Shown: positions 42,614 through 51,092 of the stretch, piece after piece
How the letters are laid out: every line of letters starts with the position of its first letter
How positions within the stretch are numbered: the stretch's first letter is position 1
Source of the DNA: JAJTGZ01 sp964403525
GTDB taxonomy: Bacteria > Planctomycetota > Phycisphaerae > Phycisphaerales > UBA1924
Reading direction: 5' to 3'
Length of the DNA: 64,000 nt
NCBI GenBank assembly: GCA_964403525.1
Contig: CAYOGE010000002.1
Location: 124,001 to 188,000 of the forward strand
Notes under the pieces: model-generated
What the model was told of the DNA's origin: nothing
What the model saw: only the letters and a program-made list of their open reading frames with translations
Databases searched by the model: none
Translations under genes and position numbers: made by a program

Positions 42614-44125
42614 CTACGGCGCGCCGTGTTCCGGGTGCATCGGGTGGTGAGGCGCCTGCCCACGGCTGCCGGGCTTTGCCAGTTCCCACGATCGCACCGC
42701 CGCGGCCGGCGCCCGCGGCGCGGTGCTGGCGTCGCCGGCGATCTCGTTGTGCTTGAGCGCTTCTTCCGTTGCGGGCAGCGAGAGCGTCCCCTCCGGCGGT
42801 GCATACCAGCCGGGGTCGGTGTCGTAGCTGTCGAGGCTTTCCCGCACTTTGAGGATCGTGAACATGCCACCCATCGTGATCTCGTCGTACGGACCGACAC
42901 CCCCCACCATCGGGATGCTGTTCGGCGGGATCGCCATGCCCATCTCCGTCATGCCCGCCATGCCTTCCTGGCCCATGGTCATGTAATCGGGGAGGAGCCT
43001 GCGCACCTTGCTGTCGAGCCCGCGCGCATCGACGCCGATCATGTTCGGCACGCCGTGTCCCATCTGGTTCATCACGTGGTGGGTCATGTGGCAGTGCATC
43101 GCCCAGTCGCCGGGATTGTCGGCGACGAACTCGACCGTGCGTGTCGAGCCGACGGGCACGAGGACGGTCGTTTCAGGCCATCGCCCCGCCGGGGGGATCA
43201 CGCCGCCGTCGGTCTCGGTGACGGTGAAGGAGTAACCGTGGAGGTGGATCGGGTGGTGGTCCATCGCCGAAAGGTTGCCGATGCGGACGCGGACGCGGTC
43301 ACCCTTCTTGACGATCAGCGGCTGCGTGCCGGGGAAGCACTTGGCATTCATCGTCAGGGTGTTGAACTCCATCATCTCGTTCGGGTCCGGCCGGCTGGCC
43401 CCCACGTTGATGCGCCACTCGTGCAGCATGAGCACAAAGTCGCGGTCGGGGCGCGGGCCGTCGGGGTTGCGTGGGTGCACAACGATCATGCCGGTCATCC
43501 CCAGGCCCATCTGGGTCATCTCGTCGTGATGGGAGTGGTACATCAGCGTGCCGTGCTGGCGGAGCGTGAACTCGTACATGTACGTCTCGCCGGGGGCAAT
43601 CGCCTTCTGCGTCAGCCCGCCCACGCCGTCCATGCCGCTCTCAAGGATGACCCCGTGCCAGTGCACGGTGGTGAGCGCTGCGAGCCTGTTTGTGACGAAG
43701 ATGCGCACGCGGTCACCCTCGACCAGTTCAAGCACCGGCCCGTGCACGCTCCCGTTGTACCCCCAGCACGTCGCCTTGAGGTTCGGCGCGAACTCGTGCT
43801 CAACCTCCTCTGCCACCATGTGAAAGACCTTCCAGCCGTCGACGATCGTGTAGGGGAGGGTCCACCCGTTGGGGACCACCACGGGCGTGTAGTCCTTGCC
43901 GGGCTCGCCGGGCGGCGCGTGCGGTGCGTTGTACGCCTGCAGCGCCGACGGCGCGTGCAGCGCTCTGTGCCCCGCATTCTGCGACGACTGCAACGCCGCG
44001 GCGGATTGACGGCCAGACAGGAGCAGAGCGCCCCCCGCGAGCGCGCTGGCGCTGAGCACATCCCTGCGGGTGAGCGTCCCCTGCCGCCGCGTCGCGTGGT
44101 CGGCGCGGGTGTTCTCGGTGGTCAT
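42614..44125 (-). CDS. Periplasmic multicopper oxidase (copper-resistance type)
   Basis: The 503-residue protein has a twin-arginine signal (LTRRDVLSASALAGGALLL, about 18-37) and three cupredoxin domains. All copper ligands are visible: HWHG, HSHHDE, HPIHLHG and HCHMTHHVMNQM. The C-terminal part and the loop around residues 375-410 are rich in Met (MTMGQEGMAGMTEMGM), as in CueO and PcoA, where Met residues bind Cu(I). It probably oxidises Cu(I) to less toxic Cu(II) in the periplasm. Its ATG overlaps the upstream efflux gene stop by 1 nt (TGATG). Confidence 0.92.
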   Translation of the reverse strand: MTTENTRADHATRRQGTLTRRDVLSASALAGGALLLSGRQSAAALQSSQNAGHRALHAPSALQAYNAPHAPPGEPGKDYTPVVVPNGWTLPYTIVDGWKVFHMVAEEVEHEFAPNLKATCWGYNGSVHGPVLELVEGDRVRIFVTNRLAALTTVHWHGVILESGMDGVGGLTQKAIAPGETYMYEFTLRQHGTLMYHSHHDEMTQMGLGMTGMIVVHPRNPDGPRPDRDFVLMLHEWRINVGASRPDPNEMMEFNTLTMNAKCFPGTQPLIVKKGDRVRVRIGNLSAMDHHPIHLHGYSFTVTETDGGVIPPAGRWPETTVLVPVGSTRTVEFVADNPGDWAMHCHMTHHVMNQMGHGVPNMIGVDARGLDSKVRRLLPDYMTMGQEGMAGMTEMGMAIPPNSIPMVGGVGPYDEITMGGMFTILKVRESLDSYDTDPGWYAPPEGTLSLPATEEALKHNEIAGDASTAPRAPAAAVRSWELAKPGSRGQAPHHPMHPEHGAP

Positions 44126-45549
44126 CAGTGTCCTCCTGAGCCGGAACCGCCGGCTGAACCGGTCGTTGATTCAATCGCCGTGCCCGTCGCCTCAAACGGC
44201 GTCAGACGGCCGGCCAACACGTGGTCAAGCTCCGCGCTCGCCTTCCAGAATCCGTGGAGCGACGCGACGTACGCCGCGCCCGTTTCGATCTGGTCTCGCC
44301 GCGATTGCAGCAACTGGAACGGCGACACCTGCATCGCGTTGTACTGCAGCTGCGTCTCATCAACAAGGCGCTGGCGGAGCGGGAGGATTACCCGCTGGTA
44401 GTAGCGGGCGCGTGCGTGTGCCGCCCCCACAGCCGCGTGCGCTGCACGCACCCGCGCGCGAACCTCAACGGCCCGTGCGAACGTCCGCTCCACCGCTTGC
44501 CGGTAGCGGGCCTCTGCATCGCTCAGCGCGGCCTGGCCCTGGTCAAAGAGCGGGATGGGCACAGACAGCGATGGCCCCACCGACCACGAGCCATCGACGT
44601 CCTTCTCCGCCGATGCGCCGACTTCCGTCCCCTCAAGCCATGACCACGGACGGGCGATCCCCGCCGAGCGCGCAGCGACCTCGACCTCGCGCTGCAGCAG
44701 AGCCAGATCAAGGCTCGCGGCGATCGCCCTGCCTTCCATTCCCTCCAGCGGGGCGACACTGTCCGGCAATTGGGGGAGCCGCCCCGCCGCCCGCCACCCT
44801 GTCTGCTCACCCCAGAGCCCCATGAGCGCGTTGAGGCGCTCTCTCGCCATCGCAGCGATCGACTCCGCGGCCGCGAGGTCCACCTTCGCCTGCTCAAAGA
44901 GCGCACGCTCGTTCAGAAGGTCGAGCTCGCGGAAGTTACCGGCGGCACGCAAGCGCTTGGCGAGTTCGAAGGCTGCCTCTGTCGCCTCGAGCACCGTGGC
45001 ACGCATCTCACGGGCCTGTTCAGCCGCCTGATACCCGTAGAACGCTGTACGCGCTTCGAACGCGGCGTCGATCACCGCCGCCGTCACACGCACCTTGGCC
45101 GCCTCGAACGCGGCCTCCGCCCGGCGCTGCCGCAGCGGCATCGACAGCAGGCTCACAAAGTCCTGCGCGACGTCGAGCACGACCGCTTGCCCGCCACCCC
45201 CCGAGGCAAACCGGACCTCGCCGCTGAAGACCGGGTTGCGCAGCAGACCCGCCTGTACAACGTCGGCCTGAGCGAGGTTGAGCTCCTCGTACACCGCCTG
45301 CAACCCGTGGTTGTTCAGGAGCGCCACCTGCACCGCGCCGTCGGCCGTAAGCTCGGATGCGAGCAGGTCCGCGACGGCCGCTGCGGCCGCAGCGTCCTCC
45401 TTTGAGCCGTTGTTCCAGTGCGGGCGCACGCCGCTGCGCTCGTAAACAGACTCGCCGACCTGGTCGAAGCCTTTGCCCGGCTGGATGGATGCACACCCGG
45501 AAAGCACGGTGAACCCCAGCGTCGCGCTCGTGAGCATTCGCTTGTTCAT
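44125..45549 (-). CDS. Outer-membrane efflux lipoprotein (TolC/CusC family)
   Basis: The 474-residue protein has a lipoprotein signal (TVLSGCAS, Cys19) and the OEP fold: two long helical repeats with ALLNNHGLQAVYEELNLAQA, LLRNPVFSGEVRFASGGG and LPLRQRRxxx-type heptads. Near the end are LQYNAMQVSPFQLLQSRR and a Gly/Ser-rich tail. In copper systems such proteins form the outer-membrane channel of a tripartite exporter. No RND pump or periplasmic adaptor is in this island, so it either works with a pump encoded elsewhere or serves a CopA-type path. A strong GGAGG site precedes the ATG at 45549. Confidence 0.88.
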   Translation of the reverse strand: MNKRMLTSATLGFTVLSGCASIQPGKGFDQVGESVYERSGVRPHWNNGSKEDAAAAAAVADLLASELTADGAVQVALLNNHGLQAVYEELNLAQADVVQAGLLRNPVFSGEVRFASGGGGQAVVLDVAQDFVSLLSMPLRQRRAEAAFEAAKVRVTAAVIDAAFEARTAFYGYQAAEQAREMRATVLEATEAAFELAKRLRAAGNFRELDLLNERALFEQAKVDLAAAESIAAMARERLNALMGLWGEQTGWRAAGRLPQLPDSVAPLEGMEGRAIAASLDLALLQREVEVAARSAGIARPWSWLEGTEVGASAEKDVDGSWSVGPSLSVPIPLFDQGQAALSDAEARYRQAVERTFARAVEVRARVRAAHAAVGAAHARARYYQRVILPLRQRLVDETQLQYNAMQVSPFQLLQSRRDQIETGAAYVASLHGFWKASAELDHVLAGRLTPFEATGTAIESTTGSAGGSGSGGH

Positions 45550-46028
45550 TGAGAACCTCCAGCCGCCTTCGCGGGCACGAGCTTCATGTTGCACTTGGGA
45601 CACCGCTGATCGGGCTTGTCGCTGGTCACTTCCGGGTGCATCGGGCACGTGAACAACACAGCCGGCACCGCCGCGGGCGCTGCGCCGCCTGCCCCATGGC
45701 CCGCGTGCTGCGCTGGCGATGCCTGCGGCATGGGAGGGGCTTCTTCGGTCGCCGTGACATCAAGGGTGTGGGACGCGGCCACCGGATGGGCCTCCTGCGC
45801 GCCGGCGTTTGCCGGATGGTCCTGCGGAAACGGCGGCGGTGCGTAGGGCGCTGAACAGCCCCACACTGAAAGCATGGCCGCGGAGAGGGTCAGTGCTGTC
45901 ACGTAGATCCTGCGACGGCGTTGAGGTGCAGCGCCGACACGCGCGACAACGCGGGTGCGCCCTGTCGGCTCGAGCGCGATGCTCGCTGCGGGGCGTGCAA
46001 TGGATGCGGTCGTAGAGATTGGTGTCAC
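45546..46028 (-). CDS. Lipoprotein with heavy-metal-binding (YHS-like) C-terminal domain
   Basis: The 160-residue protein has a long N-region with RRRR, a membrane segment and lipobox (MLSVWGC), a Pro/His-rich stretch, and the small metal-binding module FTCPMHPEVTSDKPDQRCPK with CNMKLVP after it. That module is common in CusB-type adaptors and P-type ATPases and binds copper or other soft metals. Here it stands alone on a lipoprotein. The GTG at 46028 has GGAG 8 nt upstream. Its stop overlaps the start of the efflux gene (ATGA). It probably hands metal to the efflux channel or oxidase; that is inference. Confidence 0.75.
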   Translation of the reverse strand: MTPISTTASIARPAASIALEPTGRTRVVARVGAAPQRRRRIYVTALTLSAAMLSVWGCSAPYAPPPFPQDHPANAGAQEAHPVAASHTLDVTATEEAPPMPQASPAQHAGHGAGGAAPAAVPAVLFTCPMHPEVTSDKPDQRCPKCNMKLVPAKAAGGSQ

Positions 46029-46112
46029 GGCTTGCTCTCCGGGAAGGCTCGGCAACACCCCGCCGTGAGCGTCAGCCCGCGGGGGGACATGGGTCAACGA
46101 TCGAGCTGCAGA

Positions 46113-46901
46113 CTATTTGTGCTCGTGCCCGGAGTGCTCGCCACTCTCCTTGTGCTCAGGGGGCTTGGCGGCCCCGGCGCCCGCCTTGCGAGCGGCGTCG
46201 ACCGCGGCGATCATCTTGGCCGGCTCTTTGCGTGCATCGACGTCGCAGCCTGCGCAGCAGAGCTTCACCAGCCGTCCCGCGAGAACAATGTCGAACGACT
46301 TGCCCATGTCACCGCCGAGCTTTTCACCGCTGGCGGGGCAGGTGTCGAGCGAGGCCGGGTAGTCCTTGCCCTGCGCGGCGATCACGGCCTTGTCCAACTC
46401 CGCGATGTACTTCGCGGCATCCTTGCTCAGCGCGACCTTCTCAGACTCGTCGGCGAGGCGGACGAGCCGGTTGCCGCTCACCACGTCAACGGGCTTTGCG
46501 GGCAGCGCCATGCCGCTGACCACCGAGGTCTTCAGCGGATAGATCGGCAACTGATCGGCGATGATCTTCTCGTCGAGCTTCTTCAGGCTCGCCGCGAGGT
46601 CTTTCTCAAACTTCGGCGGGCAACCGGGGCAGCAGAAGCGGACCTCTCGGCCGTCGTAGACCTTGATGACCGGGTCGCCCATCGCACCGAGCTTCTTGCC
46701 GAGCACGGCGCACGTATCGAATGGGTAGAGGTTGGCCAGGCGCGTCATCGGTGCGGTGTCACCTTTCGCCGGAGCGTGGGGGGGCGGGGCATGCGGGGCC
46801 GCCGCCGGGGCCGAAGGGTGATGCTCCTGCGCAGTCACAACCGAGGTAATGGAGGCGACCGCGAGGGCGGCGAACAAGGACGACAGGCGGAACGTGGTCA
46901 T
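46113..46901 (-). CDS. Secreted protein with three Cys-type metal-binding repeats
   Basis: The 262-residue protein has a signal peptide (1-24), a His/Pro-rich stretch (26-45) and three related repeats of about 55 residues, at 59-113, 121-174 and 181-237. Repeats 1 and 3 each have YPxxTC then, near the end, FCCPGC or LCCAGC; the middle repeat keeps the frame of the domain (YPLKTSVVSG) but has lost all Cys. The C-terminus is His-rich (HKESGEHSGHEHK). The repeats resemble TRASH/YHS metal-binding domains. A CAGGAG site lies 8 nt before the ATG. The likely role is periplasmic copper binding within the island. Confidence 0.78.
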   Translation of the reverse strand: MTTFRLSSLFAALAVASITSVVTAQEHHPSAPAAAPHAPPPHAPAKGDTAPMTRLANLYPFDTCAVLGKKLGAMGDPVIKVYDGREVRFCCPGCPPKFEKDLAASLKKLDEKIIADQLPIYPLKTSVVSGMALPAKPVDVVSGNRLVRLADESEKVALSKDAAKYIAELDKAVIAAQGKDYPASLDTCPASGEKLGGDMGKSFDIVLAGRLVKLCCAGCDVDARKEPAKMIAAVDAARKAGAGAAKPPEHKESGEHSGHEHK

Positions 46902-47029
46902 TTGCGAAACTCCTGGGTGAAAGGGAAAACAGTCAATCGCGGCCCCGGTGGGCCGACAATGGGACAGAGTCGTCTGGACGAACAGCGTTGATGAATTGAC
47001 GTGGAGACCGGCGTACGCAGCGCCGCCTG

Positions 47030-47440
47030 CTACACGATGAGCGCGCAATGCTGGCGCAGAAGCGAGAGCGTTGGCCGCTGCACCGTGTGACCAAGCTCGC
47101 ACCGCCACGAAAAAGCCACGGCGAGCGGCTCAATCGCGCGCACCGAAGGAGGCGCGAGCGCAACGGGTGCATCGGCAAGGTCAACCGGCACCGGGTGAAG
47201 GTCGCCCGCGGCCAACACCACCGGGGGTGAGCATTCGCAAGACTTGCTTCTTCCGTGGTGGCTCTTTTCCTGGCTCTTGCCCGGGCCATCCGCAGCATCA
47301 CCGCGGTGGCAGCATTGGTGGCCTGCAACCGCCTGTGCGCCAGATGCAGTCCGCGGCCCACCACAGAGACAGACCGGCACATACGCCGTCATCATGAAGG
47401 CAAGCAGCAGGCACAGCGCTCTGGAAAGCCAGTTTGCCAC
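47030..47440 (-). CDS. Small Cys-rich exported protein at the head of the copper island
   Basis: The 136-residue protein has a hydrophobic N-terminal segment (ALCLLLAFMMTAYVPVCLC) and then Cys/His-rich patches (QCCHRG, KSCECS). Small proteins of this plan often open copper loci. It is the most upstream gene of the minus-strand island; the next gene starts 128 nt downstream. I chose the GTG at 47440 because it places the hydrophobic segment at the N-terminus; TTG 47479 is the alternative. No family is assigned, and the metal link comes from composition and position. Confidence 0.55.
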   Translation of the reverse strand: MANWLSRALCLLLAFMMTAYVPVCLCGGPRTASGAQAVAGHQCCHRGDAADGPGKSQEKSHHGRSKSCECSPPVVLAAGDLHPVPVDLADAPVALAPPSVRAIEPLAVAFSWRCELGHTVQRPTLSLLRQHCALIV

Positions 47441-47719
47441 AGCAGGCAAGGCTACGCCCCCCGCACCGTGCAGGTTCAAACCGGCAGTTTACCCGAGGGC
47501 TGCAGCCGTCCGTCAAGTGGTGCGCCCAAGGGGTTTTTCTCGCTACCGCCGCCCCGCCAAGGGGCATGCGACACGCCGCAGCCGCTTGCCCATCCCCACC
47601 CTTACGCCTACCCTTGACCGTCTGCGAAATCCCCTGCTGGCCCGTCCTCTGGCAGGGAAATTCCTCACTCACACCCACTGGACGGTCCCTGCAAAGGGAA
47701 ATCAAGGATACCGAGCCCC

Positions 47720-47989
47720 ATGCCCTCATCCGCCGAGCACAAGACCAAGTTGATCAAGACCCACCAGATTAATCCGACCGACACCGGCTCAGCGCCGGTT
47801 CAGATCGCGCTCCTCACCGAGCGGATCAACGACCTCGCCGAGCACCTCAAGCAGGCCAAGAAGGACTTCCACAGCCGCCGCGGGCTGGTCCTCATGGCGG
47901 CCCGCCGCAACCGGCTGCTGAAGTACCTGGCCGCGAACGACCGGCCGGCCTATCTCGCGTTGATCGCGAAGCTCGGCCTCCGCAAGTAA
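47720..47989 (+). CDS. rpsO: 30S ribosomal protein S15
   Basis: The 89-residue protein has the full S15 pattern: HKTKLIKTHQINPTDTGSAP, QIALLTERINDLAEHLKQ, KKDFHSRRGLVLMAARRNRL and LKYLAANDRPAYLALIAKLG. S15 binds 16S rRNA early in 30S assembly. AAGGAT precedes the ATG by about 10 nt. It is followed by a terminator-like hairpin and then pnp, the widely conserved rpsO-pnp order in which S15 and PNPase regulate their own mRNAs. Confidence 0.97.
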   Translation: MPSSAEHKTKLIKTHQINPTDTGSAPVQIALLTERINDLAEHLKQAKKDFHSRRGLVLMAARRNRLLKYLAANDRPAYLALIAKLGLRK

Positions 47990-48297
47990 GAGCCAAAACC
48001 CCACGCCCGCGAGTTGACGCTCGCGGGCGTGCTTGTTTAGACGTGTTTGACAGAATCCCCGGGCCCGATCTTTTTTCCTCTTTTCGTTTTCCCTCTCCTT
48101 CGTCTGTCGCAGCAAACCAGCACTTTCGCGCCGCCCGCCACTCACCGGTGGAACCAAGCGTCGCCGACCTGCTGCTTTGCTGCCCACGGCGGCTGAAGTT
48201 GGGGCGGCGGGGGGCAGGGAATAGAAGGGGCCCCCACGCAGCGCAGCACGCCGCCAGCGCGCGCGGAGCATCCAGCGGCGATTGAAGGACATACCCA
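47990..48297 (+). other. rpsO-pnp intergenic region
   Basis: It contains the hairpin at 48002-48031, a T-rich pyrimidine tract at about 48070-48107 and a G-rich stretch near 48195-48220. No gene is seen. It is the likely pnp leader. Confidence 0.5.
48002..48038 (+). terminator. Hairpin after rpsO
   Basis: CACGCCCGCGAG, loop TTGACG, CTCGCGGGCGTG, then CTTGTTT: a 12-bp stem with a short T-rich tail. It is a likely terminator or attenuator between rpsO and pnp, and in other bacteria also an RNase III/PNPase control site. Confidence 0.75.
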
Positions 48298-50493
48298 ATG
48301 GGTCACGTTGTTGTTTCACGCACCATCGCGGGGCGCACGCTCACGATGGAGACGGGCAAGGTCGCCAAGCTCTGCAACGGCGCGGTCATCGCCACCTACG
48401 GCGGCACGACCGTCATCGCCACCGTCACCCGCGGCAAGCCGCGCTTTGAGAACCCCGACTTCCTCGGGCTCACCGTCGACTACCGCGAGAAGCTCACCGC
48501 CGCGGGCAAGTTCCCCGGCGGCTTCAAGAAGCGCGAAGGCCCGCCCTCGGAGAAGGAAATCCTCACCATGCGGATGATCGACCGGCCCTGCCGGCCGCTC
48601 TTCCCAGACGGCTACTACGACGAGCTGAACCTCCAGGTCTTCGTCATGAGCCACGACGGTGAGAACGACTCAGACGTCCTCGCCGGCACCGCGGCCTCCG
48701 CGGCGCTCGCGATCAGCAACGTGCCCTTCGAGGGACCGATCGCCACCGTCCGCGTCGCACGCGTCCACACCGACAACGGGCCCGTCTTCGTCTGCAACCC
48801 CACCAACTCGCAGATGGAGTTCTCCGACCTTGACCTGGTCCTGTGCGGGCACAAGGACGGCCTGAACATGATCGAAGTCGGCGCGGCCGAGCTGCCCGAG
48901 AAGGCGATCATCGACGCCATCGCGTTCGGCCAGGACCACATCAACCAGACCCTTGAGCTCATCAACGAGCTGGTCGCCAAGGCGGGCGTGCCCAAGGTCG
49001 TCGGCGACCTCTACACGCCCCCCGCCGACATCACCGAGATCGTCAAGAACGCCGCCGAGGCGAAGATGGTCGAGGCCCGAAAGATCAAGGGCAAGCAGGA
49101 CCGCAACGCCGCGGTCGACAAGCTGCGCGAGGAGGTGCTCAGCGCCCACTTCCCGATCAAGACCACCGGCAACCAGGAAGAGTTCGCCGCCAGCACCAAG
49201 CGCCGCTGGTTCGCCAAGGACGCCTTCAAGCGCCTTGAGGAGAAGATCACCCGCCGCCTGATCGCCGAGAGCGGCATCCGCGCCGACGGGCGCACGGCCA
49301 TGCAGATCCGCCCGATCACCGGCGAGGTCGGCATCTTCCAGCGCACCCACGGCTCGGCGCTGTTCCAGCGCGGCGAGACGCAGAGCCTCATCTCCGTCGC
49401 CCTGGGCACGGGCAAGGACGAGCAGATCGTCGACGGCCTGCTCCCCGAGTACAGCAAGAAGTTCATGCTGCACTACAACTTCCCACCCTTCTGCACGGGC
49501 GAGGTGAAGCGCATCACCGGCCCCGGCCGGCGCGAGCTCGGGCACGGCGCGCTCGCCGAGCGCAGCCTGCTGGCGATCCTCCCCAGCGCTGAAGAGTTCC
49601 CCTACACGATCCGCGTCGTCAGCGACATCACCGAGAGCAACGGCTCATCGTCGATGGCGTCGGTCTGCGGCGGGTGCCTGGCGCTCATGGACGCCGGCGT
49701 GCCCATCAAGGCGACCTGCGCCGGCATCAGCGTCGGACGCTTCACCGACGACGACGGCAACCGCGAGGTCTTCGTCACCGACATCATCGGTGAAGAGGAC
49801 TTCTTCGGCGACATGGACTTCAAGGTCTCCGGCACCCGCGAGGGCATCACTGGAATCCAGCTCGACCTCAAGGCCCGCGGGCTCGTCATCGAGCAGATCG
49901 TCCGCATCCTCGACCAGGCCAAGACCGGCCGGCTCGAGATCATCGAGACGATGGAGAAGATCATCGCCAAGCCCCGCGCAGAGATCAGCCCCCTCGCCCC
50001 GCGCCTGGTGACCATCATGATCAACCCCGAGAAGATCGGCAAGCTGATCGGCCCCGGCGGCAAGATGATCCGCGGCCTCCAGGAGAAGTACGGCGTCGGC
50101 ATCGACGTCGAGGACGACGGCTCCGTCACCATCTCCGCACCCGACGGGAACACGATCGCCATGGCCCGCGCCGAGATCGAAGCCCTCTGCGAGGAGATCA
50201 AGGTCGGCACCGTCTTCACCGGCAAGGTCGTGTCGATGAAGGACTTCGGCGCCTTCGTCGAACTCGCCCCCGGCACCGACGGCATGTGCCACATCTCCGA
50301 GCTCGCCGACGGCTTCGTCAAGAGCGTCGGTGACGTGGTCAAGATCGGCGACATGATCAAGGTCAAGGTGATCATGGTCGACGAGCAGGGCCGCATCAAG
50401 CTCAGCCGCAAGGCCGCGCTCCGCGACGAGCAGGCCGCGGCCCCGCAGCAGCCGCAGGCCCCGCTCCCCGCGGGCGCTGGCCGCACCGACTGA
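48298..50493 (+). CDS. pnp: Polynucleotide phosphorylase
   Basis: The 731-residue protein has two RNase PH domains, the first with MRMIDRPCRPLFPDGYYDE and the second with GIFQRTHGSALFQRGETQSL and SDITESNGSSSMASVCGG. They are joined by the helical linker. A KH domain (INPEKIGKLIGPGGKMIRG) and an S1 domain (FTGKVVSMKDFGAFVELAPG) follow. It degrades RNA phosphorolytically, 3' to 5'. The length is slightly above the usual 700-710 because of a Lys-rich insertion near residues 245-265. A strong terminator follows at 50523-50550. Confidence 0.97.
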   Translation: MGHVVVSRTIAGRTLTMETGKVAKLCNGAVIATYGGTTVIATVTRGKPRFENPDFLGLTVDYREKLTAAGKFPGGFKKREGPPSEKEILTMRMIDRPCRPLFPDGYYDELNLQVFVMSHDGENDSDVLAGTAASAALAISNVPFEGPIATVRVARVHTDNGPVFVCNPTNSQMEFSDLDLVLCGHKDGLNMIEVGAAELPEKAIIDAIAFGQDHINQTLELINELVAKAGVPKVVGDLYTPPADITEIVKNAAEAKMVEARKIKGKQDRNAAVDKLREEVLSAHFPIKTTGNQEEFAASTKRRWFAKDAFKRLEEKITRRLIAESGIRADGRTAMQIRPITGEVGIFQRTHGSALFQRGETQSLISVALGTGKDEQIVDGLLPEYSKKFMLHYNFPPFCTGEVKRITGPGRRELGHGALAERSLLAILPSAEEFPYTIRVVSDITESNGSSSMASVCGGCLALMDAGVPIKATCAGISVGRFTDDDGNREVFVTDIIGEEDFFGDMDFKVSGTREGITGIQLDLKARGLVIEQIVRILDQAKTGRLEIIETMEKIIAKPRAEISPLAPRLVTIMINPEKIGKLIGPGGKMIRGLQEKYGVGIDVEDDGSVTISAPDGNTIAMARAEIEALCEEIKVGTVFTGKVVSMKDFGAFVELAPGTDGMCHISELADGFVKSVGDVVKIGDMIKVKVIMVDEQGRIKLSRKAALRDEQAAAPQQPQAPLPAGAGRTD

Positions 50494-50522
50494 TCCGGCG
50501 TCGGTCAACACGTGTTACTCAG

Positions 50523-50550
50523 CGGCCCGCCAGAACCGGCGGGCCGTTTT
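50523..50550 (+). terminator. Rho-independent terminator of pnp
   Basis: CGGCCCGCC, loop AGAACC, GGCGGGCCG and TTTT, 30 nt after the pnp stop codon. Confidence 0.85.
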
Positions 50551-50774
50551 CATTTCGGCGCTCGTCGAACTCTTGCGGACTCGCAAAAGAGAGCGCTTTC
50601 ATTCCGCGGCGAGTTTCGTTCCCTCCGGCGGTTGAGATTCGCCGCGAAGGCTGTATGCTCATTGCGCCGGTGGGCCACGACACCCGCGCGGCCTGGTGTG
50701 TGTTCGCGACCAGTACCTCGACGGCCACCTCTGAGCGACACGCTTGAGGCGCCGCGGGACAGGAACAAGCCACA

Positions 50775-51056
50775 ATGAGCGAACCAGCGGGCAACATCGT
50801 TGATGCAGAAGGCACTGTCAAGTGGTTCGATCCCAAGAAGGGATTCGGCTTCATCATCGGGCCGCAGAAGCAGGACATCTTCGTGCACTACGCGGTCATC
50901 GACGGCGAGGGGTTCCGCGTGCTCAAAGACGGCGCGGTCGTCCGGTACGACGCGCACGAGACCGAGAAGGGGTGGCACGCGACCAGGGTGCAACGCTCGG
51001 CCGAAGACGCCAGCGACGGCGAACGGCGGGGGCGGGCCCGGACTCCGCGGCGCTAG
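50775..51056 (+). CDS. Cold-shock domain protein
   Basis: The 93-residue protein is a CspA-type beta-barrel: GTVKWFDPKKGFGFIIG with RNP1 (KGFGFI), and DIFVHYAVI as RNP2. A basic C-terminal extension of about 25 residues (residues 69-93) ends RGRARTPRR. It binds single-stranded RNA or DNA and acts as an RNA chaperone. The loop between strands 3 and 4 (DGEGFRVLKDGAVVRYD) is typical. The 225 nt between the pnp terminator and the start may be a regulatory leader, as in other csp genes. It is convergent with the next gene, 36 nt away. Confidence 0.92.
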   Translation: MSEPAGNIVDAEGTVKWFDPKKGFGFIIGPQKQDIFVHYAVIDGEGFRVLKDGAVVRYDAHETEKGWHATRVQRSAEDASDGERRGRARTPRR

Positions 51057-51092
51057 ATAGACGTGCGCATCCGGGCTCGGTGGTGTTCGCGG

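Noticed and set aside
40037..44401. Open frames of 675 and 762 codons antisense to copA and the multicopper oxidase
   Set aside because: His/Arg-rich shadow frames; all copper-protein motifs are on the minus strand.
38139..48247. Similar short strings GCCCCCACG...GCAGCAC near 38149 and 48227, considered as a dispersed repeat
   Set aside because: Only about 16 matching bases with different spacing; similarity does not extend and could be chance in GC-rich DNA.
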